Shown: piece after piece, positions 25,049 through 34,800 of the stretch | Layout of the letters: each line of letters begins with the position of its first letter | Numbering within the stretch: the first letter of the stretch is position 1 | From: Cellulomonas alba | GTDB taxonomy: Bacteria; Actinomycetota; Actinomycetes; Actinomycetales; Cellulomonadaceae | Assembly (NCBI RefSeq): GCF_030362835.1 | Contig: NZ_JAUCGQ010000001.1 | Span: 1,591,461-1,655,460 of the forward strand | Direction of reading: 5' to 3' | DNA length: 64,000 nucleotides | Notes under the pieces: model-generated | Databases searched by the model: none | The model's input: the letters and a program-made list of their open reading frames with translations, nothing else | What the model was told of the DNA's origin: nothing | Position numbers and translations under genes: made by a program

Positions 25049-25810
25049 ATGTCCTCGCAGGCGCGCGGCGCCGTCGTGGTGACGGGCGCGGCCCGCGGTG
25101 TCGGGCGGGCGATCGCCGCTCGGCTCGCGGACGCCGGCCATCACCTCGTCGTGCTCGACCTGGCCGAGCCGGACCCGCCGGACGCGCGGTTCTCGGTCGT
25201 GACGGGCGACTGCACCGACCTGGAGACGTGCCGAGCGGCCGTCGCGGCCGCGCGGGCGCACGGCGGCCTGGCGGGGTGGGTCAACGACGCGGCCGTCTTC
25301 GAGGACGTCGCGCTCCACGACGACCCGGCGGGCGCGCTGCGGGCGCTCGAGGCGAACCTCGCGCCGGCGGTGGTCGGGTCCGCGGTCGCGGTGCAGACGT
25401 TCCTCGCGGACGGGACGGCCGGTTCGGTGGTCAACGTGTCCTCGCACCAGGCGCAGCGGGCGGTGCGCGGCGCGCTGCCCTACGCGACGGCCAAGGCGGC
25501 GGTCGAGGGGCTGACGCGGGCGCTCGCGGTCGACTACGGCCCGCGCGGCATCCGCGCCAACGCGGTCGCGCTGGGGTCGATCCGGACGGCCCGGTACGAC
25601 GCGCTGCTGGACGGACTGCCGGCCGACCGCCGCGGCGAGGTGGAGGAGCAGATGGCACGGCTGCACCCGCTCGGACGCGTCGGTGAGGCGACCGAGGTCG
25701 CGGACGTGATCGCTTTCCTCGTCTCGCCCGCGGCGTCGTTCGTCAACGGCGTCGTGCTGCCGGTCGACGGCGGCCGCGCCGCACAAGGGCTGGACCCGGA
25801 GGCGGTCTGA
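25049..25810 (+). CDS. SDR-family NAD(P)-dependent oxidoreductase
   Basis: The 253-residue protein has the classical short-chain dehydrogenase features: TGAARGVGRAIA for cofactor binding, Ser131/Ser132 in NVSSHQ, and Tyr145-x3-Lys149 in YATAK. The PVDGG C-terminal signature is also present. The Asp of VVLDLAE after the second strand favours NAD(H). The substrate is unknown. The ATG at 25049 has CACGAT six nt upstream, similar to the leaderless -10 spacing seen in this window. Eight further residues in place of the usual NNAG (VNDAA) are a conservative variation. Confidence 0.9.
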   Translation: MSSQARGAVVVTGAARGVGRAIAARLADAGHHLVVLDLAEPDPPDARFSVVTGDCTDLETCRAAVAAARAHGGLAGWVNDAAVFEDVALHDDPAGALRALEANLAPAVVGSAVAVQTFLADGTAGSVVNVSSHQAQRAVRGALPYATAKAAVEGLTRALAVDYGPRGIRANAVALGSIRTARYDALLDGLPADRRGEVEEQMARLHPLGRVGEATEVADVIAFLVSPAASFVNGVVLPVDGGRAAQGLDPEAV

Positions 25811-25906
25811 CCGGGCCGGGGACCGCTCCGTCCGCGGCTCGAGACCGCTGGACGCCGCTACGGTGGCTCGGACGGCTGACGTGACGATCGGGCGGAGGAG
25901 CAGCAG

Positions 25907-26287
25907 ATGGACCGCTGTCCCTGCGGGTCCGGCGACGCGTACGACGACTGCTGCGGTCGCTACCACCGAGGCGACGCCGCGGCCCCGACGGCCGAGGCGC
26001 TGATGCGCTCGCGCTACAGCGCCTTCGCCGTCGGCGACGCCGCCTACCTGCTCTCCAGCTGGCACCCCCGCACCCGGCCGGCGACGCTCGAGCTCGACGA
26101 CGACGTCACGTGGCGGCACCTCGACGTCGTCCGCACCGAGCACGGCTCGCCGTGGGACACCGCCGGCACCGTGGAGTTCACGGCCCACTTCGCGTCCCCC
26201 GCCGGCCGCGGGCGGCTGCACGAGGTGAGCCGGTTCGTCCGCGAGGGCGGGCGCTGGTTCTACGTCGACGGCGTGACGTCGGACTGA
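25907..26287 (+). CDS. YchJ family protein with SEC-C-type zinc motif
   Basis: The ATG at 25907 follows GGAGGAGCAGC. The 126-residue protein begins with the zinc-binding CPCGSGDAYDDCCGRYH. The conserved YchJ core follows: EALMRSRYSAFAVGDAAYLL, SWHP, and FTAHFAS...FVREGGRWFYVDG. This is the NTF2-like fold of unknown function found in many bacteria. One base separates its stop from the start of the PAP2 gene, so they are likely co-transcribed. Confidence 0.92.
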   Translation: MDRCPCGSGDAYDDCCGRYHRGDAAAPTAEALMRSRYSAFAVGDAAYLLSSWHPRTRPATLELDDDVTWRHLDVVRTEHGSPWDTAGTVEFTAHFASPAGRGRLHEVSRFVREGGRWFYVDGVTSD

Positions 26288-26288
26288 C

Positions 26289-27033
26289 GTGCGGGCCGAC
26301 GATCCCGCCGGCGGGTCCGCGGAGCGGCTGACGACCCGGCCCCGCGCGTGGTTCATCGAGCTCGGGGGTCTCCTCGTCGGGTTCGCGCTGTTCGGGTACC
26401 TCCACGCGCTCGCGGGCCGGGCGGTCGGTGCGGCAACGGCGAACGCCGGCACGCTGCAGACGGTCGAGCGCGCGCTTCACCTCGACGTCGAGCATGCAGC
26501 GAACGTGTGGCTGGCCGGGTGCCCGACGTGGGTCCAGCTCGTCGCGGTGCTCGTCTACCGGTCGTACTACCTCGTGGTCGTCGGGACGCTCGCGTGGCTC
26601 TACGTGCGCCGTCCCGGGTCGTACGTCGAGGCGCGGCGGACGCTCGTCGCGATGCTCGCGCTGGTGCTGCTCGTGTACTGGGTGGTCCCGGTGGCGCCGC
26701 CACGGTTCGCGGTCCCCGGCGTCGTCGACGTCGTCGCGCAGCACGACCTGGCTGGACGCGGCGCGGCGCGGGCGTCGGGCAACCTCTACTCCGCGATGCC
26801 CAGCCTGCACGTCGCCCTCGCCGCCTGGTGCGCCTACGCGGTGTGGCGCGCGCTGCGCGGGCCGCACCCTCGCGCGGCGTGGCTGGCGTGGCTCTTCCCA
26901 GTGGCGATGGTGGCCGTCGTCCTGACGACGGGGAACCACTACGTGCTCGACGTCGTGGCGTCGGCTGCGGTGGCTCGTCGTGTCCGTCGCGGTCGCGCGG
27001 GCGTGGGCCGGGCTCACGGCACGGCGACCGTGA
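26289..27033 (+). CDS. PAP2-superfamily membrane phosphatase, frameshifted near its C-terminus
   Basis: From GTG 26289 the frame encodes about 227 residues with five or six membrane spans and the PAP2 motifs SAMPSLHVA (C2) and TTGNHYVLDVV (C3), both catalytic His retained. This is the inositolphosphotransferase/IPC-synthase-like subgroup. After VASAAVA (about 26975) the frame turns into arginine-rich sequence with no stop until 28020. The +1 frame instead continues a natural last helix, LVVSVAVARAWAGLTARRP, and stops at 27031-27033. A one-base change (or two-base loss) around 26965-26976 best explains this. It is either a true disruption or a sequencing error. Confidence 0.72.
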
Positions 27034-27089
27034 CGGCGCACGGGACGTCGACAGGCGACGGACCCGATCGAGGCCTGACGGACGCGCGA

Positions 27090-27881
27090 CTACATCCTCG
27101 GCTCACGCATCCGCCGCCGGCGCGACGGCCGCACCGCGTACATGAGGTCCGCAGGGAGCAGGCGCCCGCTCCGCATCAGCTGGTAGGCGAGCCCCACGGT
27201 GATCGTCTGCGCGGCGAGCAGACCGACGAGCACGAGCACCTGCGCGGCACCCGCCTGCAGGGGCGTCCCGCCCCCGAGCAGCACGCCGACGAACGCCCCG
27301 GGCAGCGTGACGAGCCCGACCGTCCGCGTCTGGTCCGTCGCGGGGATGAGCGCCTCGGGCACGAGCCGGAGCGCGACGACGTCGACGGCGTCCCGCGGAT
27401 ACAGGCCGAGGGCGAGCGCGGCCTCGTAGATCTCGTGCTGGTCGCGCAGCGCACCGAACACCCGCCGGCCGGCGAGCGAGTGCGCCGTCATCGTCCCGCC
27501 GATGACGATCCCCGCGAACGGCACGAGCGAGGGACCGTTGAACGGCACGGCCGACGACGCGAACACCACGACCAGCACGGGCAGGACACCGCTCGCCATC
27601 GCGACGACGACCCACGGCCACGCACGCTGCGCGCCGACGCGGCGCGACGTCGTCGCCACCGCGATCGAGAACATCACCACCGTGAACGCGAGCGACCACC
27701 AGATCGACCGCAGGACGGCCGCGATGACGAGCGAGACCGCCGCGAGCTGCACGACCGCGCGCAGCGCGGCCACGACGACCTGCCGCTGCGTGCGCAGCCG
27801 CGCCCATGTCGCGGCTGCCACGGCGACCAGCACGAGCACGACGAGCGCCACGAGCAGCTCGGGACCTGGCTTCGCCGGCAC
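27090..27881 (-). CDS. fetB: FetB-type ABC transporter permease (UPF0014)
   Basis: The 263-residue membrane protein has about seven spans and the signatures of the FetB/YbbM family: LRAVVQLAAVSLVIAAVL, the central MTAHSLAGRR, EAALALGLYPRDAV and TVGLVTLPGAFVGVLLGGG. In E. coli FetAB exports iron; in plants the homologue is STAR2. No partner ATPase is adjacent here. The start at GTG 27881 is supported by a leaderless TAGGCT -10 element six nt upstream. It is convergent with the PAP2 gene. Confidence 0.85.
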   Translation of the reverse strand: MPAKPGPELLVALVVLVLVAVAAATWARLRTQRQVVVAALRAVVQLAAVSLVIAAVLRSIWWSLAFTVVMFSIAVATTSRRVGAQRAWPWVVVAMASGVLPVLVVVFASSAVPFNGPSLVPFAGIVIGGTMTAHSLAGRRVFGALRDQHEIYEAALALGLYPRDAVDVVALRLVPEALIPATDQTRTVGLVTLPGAFVGVLLGGGTPLQAGAAQVLVLVGLLAAQTITVGLAYQLMRSGRLLPADLMYAVRPSRRRRMREPRM

Positions 27882-27940
27882 CGCGCCAGCCTACGGGCGT
27901 GCGAGCGGACGCGCCGCAGCCGGCGGCGCGTCCGCCCTGG

Positions 27941-28759
27941 TCACACGCCTGCGGCGACCTCGTCCGGCGCCTCGCCCTCGAGCACGGCCACCTCGACGTC
28001 GCGGCGCGTGACCGTGAGGTAGGCGACCGTCGCCGCGATCGCTGCGAGGAACACCAGGCTCGTCACGGTCGTGCCGAGGCCGAGGCCGCCCTCGTCGCGC
28101 GGCGACGAGAGCAGGTCGCCGATCGACGCGCCGAGCGGCCGCGTCAGGATGTACGCGGCCCAGAACGCCGTCACGGCGCCGAGACCGAACCGCGCGTGCG
28201 CGAGCCACACGAGCCCGATGGCGGCGGCGAACAGCACGACCGACAGCGCGTAGCCGAGCCCGAGCGCCTCGGCGACGAGGTCGCCCGCCGCGGTGCCCAG
28301 CGCGAACGTGAACAGGATCGCGAGCCAGTAGAACGCCTCGCGGCGGGTCGTCGTGATGGTGTGGATGGAGAGCGTGCGCTCGAACCGGAACCAGACGGCG
28401 AACGTCACGGCGAGCGCGACGGCGAACACCGCCGTCGTGAGCCAGAGCGGCACGCCGAGGTCGTCGACCAGGTGGTCCGTGATGAGCGTCCCCACGACGC
28501 TGATCAGCACGACCGCGACCCAGTACACCGGGGCCACGTACCGCGTCGCGCGGAACTGAAGCACCAGGACGACGACGAGCAGTGCGCCCACCGCGAGCGC
28601 CGCGGTCACGAGCGTGAGACCGACCGTGCCGGTGAGGAAGTCGGCGAACGTCTCCCCGACCGTCGTGGCGAGCACCTTGATCAGCCAGAAGAAGACCGTG
28701 ATCTGGGGGACCTTGTTGAGCAGGACGCGCGGCTCCCGAGCCGCGTGGAGCTGATTCAT
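27941..28759 (-). CDS. COG4705-type integral membrane protein
   Basis: The 272-residue product has about eight membrane spans grouped in repeated pairs. It carries the signature NKVPQITVFFWLIKVLATT, then GETFADFL, and in the second half AFYWLAILFTFALGTAAGDL, which looks like an internal duplication of the first (GETFADFL versus GTAAGDLV). Family members are annotated only as uncharacterised membrane-anchored proteins. The ATG at 28759 follows GGAGG at about 20 nt, and a GGTTC-like gap; the alternative upstream frame runs through the tRNA and was rejected. Confidence 0.82.
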   Translation of the reverse strand: MNQLHAAREPRVLLNKVPQITVFFWLIKVLATTVGETFADFLTGTVGLTLVTAALAVGALLVVVLVLQFRATRYVAPVYWVAVVLISVVGTLITDHLVDDLGVPLWLTTAVFAVALAVTFAVWFRFERTLSIHTITTTRREAFYWLAILFTFALGTAAGDLVAEALGLGYALSVVLFAAAIGLVWLAHARFGLGAVTAFWAAYILTRPLGASIGDLLSSPRDEGGLGLGTTVTSLVFLAAIAATVAYLTVTRRDVEVAVLEGEAPDEVAAGV

Positions 28760-28846
28760 GGGCCGAACCGTGCCGGGAGGAACCTGGCGAGCACCTGACC
28801 GGGCCGAGCATTCGGGGCGCGGGAGGTCGGCCGCGACCGGGAACGG

Positions 28847-28889
28847 CGAAGGGCCCCACTCCGCACTGACGTGCAGGTGGGGCCCTTCG
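28847..28889 (-). terminator. Terminator of the tRNA-Ser gene
   Basis: A perfect 13-bp inverted repeat, CGAAGGGCCCCAC (28847-28859) and GTGGGGCCCTTCG (28877-28889), has a 17-nt loop. It begins 3 bp after the tRNA 3' end in the direction of transcription. Confidence 0.8.
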
Positions 28890-28891
28890 AC

Positions 28892-28981
28892 TGGCGGTAG
28901 CGGTGGGATTTGAACCCACGGTGGACTTTCACCCACACACGCTTTCGAGGCGTGCTCCTTAGGCCGCTCGGACACGCTACC
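28892..28981 (-). tRNA. tRNA-Ser (anticodon CGA)
   Basis: The reverse strand reads GGTAGCGTGTCCGAGCGG and ends CGCTACC-G-CCA. The 7-bp acceptor stem is GGTAGCG/CGCTACC, the anticodon loop is CTCGAAA with CGA, and the T-arm is GTGGGTTCAAATCCCAC. The long variable arm (GTGTGGGTGAAAGTCCAC region) is typical of serine tRNAs. CCA is encoded. It reads UCG codons. A hairpin terminator follows immediately. Confidence 0.96.
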
Positions 28982-29066
28982 TCGGGGGTAGAGGCTACCT
29001 GGTCGGGGCCGATGCGCCGAATCCGCGGTCCGGCGCCCTGCGGCGCGCGGCGCTTACCGTGGACGG

Positions 29067-29903
29067 GTGACGATCCCGCTCACCGCCCCCACTCTCCCCG
29101 ACGCGGTCGCCGTGCTCGCGGGCCGCCGGCTGGCCGTGCTGACCGGTGCCGGCGTCTCGACGGACTCCGGCATCCCCGACTACCGCGGCCCCGACTCGCC
29201 GCCGCGCAACCCGATGACGTTCCAGCAGTTCACGGGCGACGAGGCGTTCCGCCGGCACTACTGGGCGCGCAACCACGTCGGGTGGCGGCACGTCGGGCGG
29301 GCGCAGCCCAATGCGGGGCACCGGGCGCTCGCGCGGCTCGAGGAGCGCGGGATCGTGACGGGGCTGATCACGCAGAACGTCGACCTGCTGCACGAGGCCG
29401 CGGGCTCGCGGAACGTCATCGACCTGCACGGGCGCTACGACCGCGTCGTCTGCCTGACGTGCGGGACCGTCGAGGCGCGCACCCACCTGGCGAGCCGCCT
29501 GGACGCGCTCAACCCCGGCTTCGCCGACGAGGTCGAGGACGTCGAGATCGCGCCCGACGCCGACGCGGTGATCGAGCGCACGCAGCACTTCGTGGTCGCC
29601 GACTGCCAGGTCTGCGGCGGCATGCTCAAGCCGGACATCGTCTACTTCGGCGAGACCGTGCCGCGGCCGCGCGTCGACGCGGCGTACGCGCTGGTCGACG
29701 AGGGTGACGCGCTGCTCGTCGCGGGCTCGTCCCTCCAGGTGCAGTCGGGCCTGCGGTTCGTGCGCCACGCGGCCGCCGCGGACAAGCCGATCGTCATCGT
29801 CAACCGCGGCGGGACGCGTGGCGACCGCCTGGCGACGCTGCACGTGGACGCCGGCACGTCGGAGACGCTGTCAGCCCTGGCGGACGACCTGCCCGACGTC
29901 TGA
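29067..29903 (+). CDS. Sir2-family NAD-dependent protein deacetylase
   Basis: The 278-residue sirtuin shows the NAD-binding GAGVSTDSGIPDYRG, TQNVDLLHEAAG, the catalytic His in IDLHGRY, and a four-cysteine zinc site (CLTC and CQVC). GSSLQVQSG and IVNRG close the Rossmann fold. It should remove acyl groups from lysines using NAD. The GTG start at 29067 has TACCGT six nt upstream and no ribosome binding site, which indicates a leaderless mRNA. Confidence 0.93.
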   Translation: MTIPLTAPTLPDAVAVLAGRRLAVLTGAGVSTDSGIPDYRGPDSPPRNPMTFQQFTGDEAFRRHYWARNHVGWRHVGRAQPNAGHRALARLEERGIVTGLITQNVDLLHEAAGSRNVIDLHGRYDRVVCLTCGTVEARTHLASRLDALNPGFADEVEDVEIAPDADAVIERTQHFVVADCQVCGGMLKPDIVYFGETVPRPRVDAAYALVDEGDALLVAGSSLQVQSGLRFVRHAAAADKPIVIVNRGGTRGDRLATLHVDAGTSETLSALADDLPDV

Positions 29904-29971
29904 CCCGAAGGCCGCCGAACGTGCGCGTGACCCCAACGCGAGTCCGTGACTTCCGCCCGACCGCGTGAGGA

Positions 29972-30011
29972 TCGTCAGTTTCCGTGACTCGCGACTCACG
30001 GAAACTGACGA
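29972..30011. terminator. Bidirectional hairpin between convergent sirtuin and tadA
   Basis: A perfect 16-bp inverted repeat, TCGTCAGTTTCCGTGA (29972-29987) and its complement (29996-30011), with an 8-nt loop, lies in the 147-bp gap between convergent genes. It is less GC-rich than its surroundings. Extra TCACGGA / TCCGTGA copies flank it (29943-29951, 30015-30022), so longer alternative pairings exist. Confidence 0.7.
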
Positions 30012-30050
30012 GACTCACGGACACGAGGGATGCCAGGGCCGGGCCGGGCG

Positions 30051-30551
30051 TCAGACCGGCCGCGAGTCCTCGTGGCGGCGGGCCTCGAAGAAGCGCTCCA
30101 GCAGCCACCCGCACTCGTGCTCGCGCACGCCGGCCACCACCTCGACGCGGTGGTTCACGCGCCGGTCACGCACGACGTCCCACTGCGACCCGCACGCGCC
30201 GGCCTTCGGGTCCCAGGCGCCGAACACCAGGCGCGGCACGCGCGCCAGCACGATCGCGCCCGCGCACATGACGCACGGCTCGAGCGTCACGACCAGCGTG
30301 CAGTCGTCGAGCCGCCAGCGGCCCAGGGTCGCCGCCGCGGACTGCAGCGCCCGGATCTCGGCATGCCCGGCCGGGTCGTCGTCGGCCTCGCGCGCGTTGC
30401 GGCCGCGCCCGACGACCTCCCCGCGCGGATCGACGACCACCGCGCCGACCGGCACGTCGCCCGTGCTGACGGCGTGCCTCGCCTCGTCGAGCGCGAGCCC
30501 CATCGCCCACGCGTCGACCGGCTGCACCACGCGCCGCGGCTGCCCGGACAT
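30051..30551 (-). CDS. tadA: tRNA-specific adenosine deaminase (TadA-like)
   Basis: The 166-residue protein has the zinc deaminase motifs His63-Ala-Glu65 and PCVMCAGA (Cys93, Cys96), plus the VGAVVVDP strand. TadA converts A34 to inosine in tRNA-Arg(ACG). The family also includes guanine and cytosine deaminases, but PCVMCAGAI followed by [13 protein letters not shown] is the TadA form. The ATG at 30551 is favoured over 30560 because AGGA lies about nine nt upstream. It is divergent from upp, a common actinobacterial arrangement. Confidence 0.9.
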   Translation of the reverse strand: MSGQPRRVVQPVDAWAMGLALDEARHAVSTGDVPVGAVVVDPRGEVVGRGRNAREADDDPAGHAEIRALQSAAATLGRWRLDDCTLVVTLEPCVMCAGAIVLARVPRLVFGAWDPKAGACGSQWDVVRDRRVNHRVEVVAGVREHECGWLLERFFEARRHEDSRPV

Positions 30552-30634
30552 GGCCGCCATCCTGCCGCACGGCCGACCGACGCCGCAGGACCCTGGGCCG
30601 TCCACCTCGTGGGACGGCCCGGTACGTTGAGCGC

Positions 30635-31270
30635 ATGCGCCTGCACGTCGCGGACCACCCGCTGGTCGCCCACAAGCTCACCGTCCTCCGCGATGCGACC
30701 ACGGCGTCGCCGACCTTCCGGCTCCTCGTCGACGAGCTGGTGACGCTGCTGGCGTACGAGGCGACGCGCGACGTCCGTACCCGCGAGGTCGACGTCCAGA
30801 CGCCCGTGGCGCAGACCCGGGGCGTGAAGCTCGCGGACCCGCGGCCCATCGTCGTGCCGATCCTGCGCGCCGGCCTCGGGATGCTCGACGGCATGACGCG
30901 CCTCCTGCCGACCGCCGAGGTCGGGTTCCTGGGCATGCAGCGCGACGAGACGACGCTCGAGGCCGTCACGTACGCGAACCGCCTGCCCGAGGACCTCTCG
31001 GGCCGGCAGTGCTACCTGCTCGACCCGATGCTCGCGACCGGCGGCACGCTCGTCGCGGCGATCGACTACCTGCTGCAGCGGGGCGCGCGCGACGTCACGG
31101 CGGTGTGCCTGCTCGCGGCGCCCGAGGGGCTCGCGACCGTCGAGAGGTTCGTCGGGGACCGCGTCGACGTGTCGGTGGTCGTCGCCGCGGTGGACGAGCG
31201 CCTCAACGAGAAGGCGTACATCGTGCCCGGCCTCGGGGATGCGGGCGACCGGCTGTACGGCATCGTCTGA
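30635..31270 (+). CDS. upp: Uracil phosphoribosyltransferase
   Basis: The 211-residue enzyme makes UMP from uracil and PRPP in pyrimidine salvage. It begins [20 protein letters not shown], keeps [10 protein letters not shown] for binding, the PRPP loop [12 protein letters not shown] and the C-terminal [15 protein letters not shown], all typical of Upp. Length is normal. TACGTT six nt before the ATG indicates a leaderless transcript. It could use uracil brought in by the NCS2 permease at 5719-7032. Confidence 0.96.
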   Translation: MRLHVADHPLVAHKLTVLRDATTASPTFRLLVDELVTLLAYEATRDVRTREVDVQTPVAQTRGVKLADPRPIVVPILRAGLGMLDGMTRLLPTAEVGFLGMQRDETTLEAVTYANRLPEDLSGRQCYLLDPMLATGGTLVAAIDYLLQRGARDVTAVCLLAAPEGLATVERFVGDRVDVSVVVAAVDERLNEKAYIVPGLGDAGDRLYGIV

Positions 31271-31424
31271 CGCCCACGTCGTGAGACGTCCGGCGGCCAC
31301 CCTGGTCTCCGCCGGAGGCCCGTGTGACGATCCACGGGTGATCGCTCCGCTCCGTGCGTGTCGTCGGCCCTGACCAGGCCCGACGACCCCCGCCCGCATC
31401 GTGCGGGCCCGCACTGGAGCTCTC

Positions 31425-31718
31425 ATGACGACACCCACGCACCTGCGCGCTTCCCGCACCCGTCCGGGCCTCGTGCTCTACGTGAGCATCCCGGACGAGA
31501 CCGCGACACCCACGGCGTCAGGCGCTTCCGCGCAGGCACCCGACGCGCGACAGCTCACCGAGGCCGCCGAGCTGCTGCGCGAGCTCGCGGTCGAGCTGCT
31601 CCCCACCGCCGAGACCTACACCGCGCTGGCCCTCGCGCCGCAGCCCGCCCGCACCCTGCTGCGGCTGCTCGACGGCCGGCACCCCGACGCCCTCGCCGGA
31701 TCGGGGGACCCTGGCTGA
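31425..31718 (+). CDS. Hypothetical protein, 97 aa
   Basis: The ATG at 31425 is preceded by GGAGCTCTC. The protein has an N-terminal part with a possible beta strand (GLVLYVSIPD), a Ala/Ser/Pro-rich stretch, and a C-terminal helical region (LTEAAELLRELAVELLPTAETYTALALA). It has no membrane span or known motif. A hairpin (31726-31767) follows the stop, which supports a separate gene. No family is recognised. Confidence 0.55.
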   Translation: MTTPTHLRASRTRPGLVLYVSIPDETATPTASGASAQAPDARQLTEAAELLRELAVELLPTAETYTALALAPQPARTLLRLLDGRHPDALAGSGDPG

Positions 31719-31725
31719 GGGCATG

Positions 31726-31767
31726 CGCCGCCGGTCCGGTGTCCGGGGACGGCCCGGGCCGGCGGCG
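31726..31767. terminator. Hairpin between convergent genes
   Basis: CGCCGCCGG (31726-31734) pairs with CCGGCGGCG (31759-31767), with further GC pairing inside. It follows the stop at 31718 and precedes the end of the convergent sigma-factor fusion (31874). In DNA this GC-rich a 9-bp stem is only moderate evidence. Confidence 0.4.
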
Positions 31768-31873
31768 TCTCGTCGGGGTGCCAGCGGCCCGCGCCCGCGC
31801 GTGAGTACGCCCAGCCGGCGGGAGGAGCGCGGACGCGACGCCCGCGGACCCGCCGGCGGCCGAGCCGGCCCCG

Positions 31874-34800
31874 TCAGGGCCGCAGGTGCGGCCCTGGAGA
31901 TCCCGGGAGCCCGCCGAGCCAGGCGCCGAGACGGTCGCCGGGGTGGACGGCGTGGCGCGGCGCGATCGGCGACGCCGGCGGCGTGGGGGACGCGGTCGTC
32001 GGCGGCTCGGCGGGCGGCGAGGACGGCGGCGGCGTCCTCGGGCCGTGCGACTGCGGGCCGTGCGACTGCGGGCCGTGCGACTGCGGACCACGCGACTGCG
32101 GGTGTGTCGGCTGCGGGGGGCTCGACGGGGACGGGTGCGCCGTCGGCCGATCCGTCGCGGCACCAGAGCCCGACGGCTCCCGGGTCGGCGTCGACGAACG
32201 CGCGGCGACCACGCCGGCGCTCGCCCCCACCTTCGCCGCGAGCGGGACGACGCCCGGCGCCGAGGTCTGCGCATCGGCTGCGGGCTCGACGCCGTCGGGG
32301 ATCGTGGTCCGCAGCGTGACGGCTCCGATCAGGAAGTGGTCGCCCGTCGTCGTGGCCGTCAGCGAGCCGACGTCCTGGGCGAGGGGCACCGGACCGAAGC
32401 CCTTCGCGTCGACTCCGAGCGAGTTCGGGTGGGTCCACCCGGTCGCCGTCGAGTCGAACGCGTCGCTCGCCGACCCGCCTCCGACGACGGCCTGGCCGCT
32501 CCAGCGCTGCGGCACGAGCGCCGTACCCGCGGGGTGGGAGGCGTCCGCGAGCGTCAGCCGGTCGCCCGTCAGGCCACGGTCGCCGTCCCACGCCACGACG
32601 CCCACGCGGACGTCGGAGCCGGCGTCGGTGACGAACCGGAACACGGGCGGCGCCTGCGCGACGCCCACCCACGTGCCACCGTCGTACACCGTCACGGACG
32701 CGTCGCTCGAGGGGTCGGCGTACACGACGACCAGCGCCCAGCCCGCGTAGTAGTTGGGGTCGTGGTCCTTGCGGGTCGCGCTCACCGCCGTGTCGGCGAC
32801 GGACCACGTGGTCGTGGCGCCCGTGCCCGACGCGGCGAGCTCGCTCGCGACCTGCTGCGTGACGTCGGCGAACGACTGGTAGTACGTGCGGCCGTCGTTG
32901 CCCACCACGGTCGTCCCGTCGGCGTCGTCGGCCGTGACCGACGTCCACGCACCCGCGGGCCCGCGCAGCTGCGCGGAGTCGAGCGGGCCGCTCCAGGCGT
33001 CACCCGCGGCGCGGTTCGCCGACCAGTACAGGCCCGCGAACGCGATCGCGCGCCCGTCGGGCACCGTCAGCCGCGTGCTCGACGAGACGGGCACCGACAC
33101 CTTCGGCCGCGCGCTACCTCCCGCGACGTCGATCGGCTGCATCGCGACGTCGTTGTTGTCGACGGCCGCACCGCCCAGCCCGTACCGGCAGGTGGAGCTC
33201 GCCGTGCTGCACGACAGCAGCGGGGCGCCGACCTCGGTCGACGCCCACCCGCCGTCGAACCGGACACGACCCTGCAGGCCCTCGGACGCCGTGCGGATCG
33301 ACGTGCGCGCCGACGCGGCCGCACCCGCAGCGGTCGCGTCGACCTCGACGGAACCGACCGACGCACCCCGGGCGTTCACGTGGACCAGCGCGGACGCCGA
33401 CGCCCCAGGAGCCAGGTCACCGAGCGCGCAGCGGAACGTGCGCGAGTCGACCTCGGTGCAGTCCGTCGGGTCGAGCCCGTCGGCGGCCTCGAGCGAGCGC
33501 GGCAGGTGCACGACGGCCACCGCGCCGGCGGCGGGCGCGGCGTCCGGACCGTCACCGGCCGTCACCGTGAACGACACCGTGCCGGAGTCGCCGTGCAGCT
33601 CGGCCGCGAGCCCGTCGATCGTCAGAGCGGCCTGCGCGACGTCGAACGCGACCGACGTCCGCGTCGGGGGCCCCGGCGAGAGCGACACCGAGACGGACCG
33701 CCCGTCCACCGCACCGGGCGCGTCGGCCACCAGCTCGAGGACGAGCGGGACGGAGGCGCGGGCGGCCGCGTCCCGCGTGCAGGTGACGACGTCACCTCCG
33801 GTCCCCGAAGTCCCGGTGCACTGCCACGCGGGGTCGGGACCGTCACCCGTCCACGCGAGCCCGCTCGGGAGGCTCACGGCCGCCGACACGCTGCCGGCGC
33901 TGCCGCCCGCGTTGACGAGGTCGAGCGTGAGCGGAGCAGGGACGTCGGAGACGAACGACGGCGCGTCCGGCGTGGTCCGCAGCGCCAGCCGTGCGGGCGC
34001 GGGGTGGATCCGCACCGGGATCGGCGCGGAGCGGTAGTCGAGCCCGGTGCCGCTCACGTGCACCTCGACCGCGCCGCCCGAGCCGTCGTACGACTCGTCG
34101 ACGCCGACACGCAGCACGAGCGGAGCGCTCGCGCCGCCCGGCAGCTCGTCGAGCGTGCACTGCGCGGAGGCGGGCAGGTCGCCGTCGACGCAGACCCACC
34201 CGTCGGTGACCAGTGCGGCGAACCGGCCGGAGGCGAGCAGGGTCGCGTCACCGACCGACATGCCGCTCACCGTGACGCCCGCGGGCAGCGTGACGTCGGC
34301 CGTGAGGTTGCGCGCGGTCTCGTCGCCCGTGTTCTGGACGTCGACGTGGATCGTCTGGTCGGAGCTGCCCGCATCGAGCGTCAGCCCGTCGGGGGGCGCG
34401 TCGACCACCACGGCGGGCGGATCGGGCTGCGTGCCGCCGTCGCCCGGGTCGGTGGGCTCCGGCGTCGGCGTCGACCCGTCACCCGAGCCGTCGCCGCCGC
34501 CCGACCCGCCACCGGAACCGTCGCCGGAGCCGTCGCCCGAACCGCCGCCGGCCCCGCCGCCTCCGCCCGAGCCGCCCGAGCCGTCACCGCCGGAGCCGCC
34601 GCCGGGAACCACGACGACCGTCGTCGGCGCCACGACCGGGATGTCGGTGGGTGCCGGCGCGGGGACCGAGGGCGCCGGAGCGGGCGCTCCGACCGGGGGA
34701 AGGACGGTCGCGCCGGGAACGGGTGCCGACGCCGCCGGGCTCGTCGCGGTGACCATCGGACCGGCGCCGGCGTCGCCGCCCTGCGTCAGGAGGATCGTCC

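Noticed and set aside
27034..28022. Continuation of the PAP2 frame to 28022
   Set aside because: The sequence is antisense to the fetB-like gene and rich in Arg, His and Asp; the +1 frame gives a natural end at 27033.
32041..32100. Short tandem repeats as a possible CRISPR-like array
   Set aside because: Units are 15 bp, directly adjacent and in frame within a coding region; there are no spacers or cas genes.
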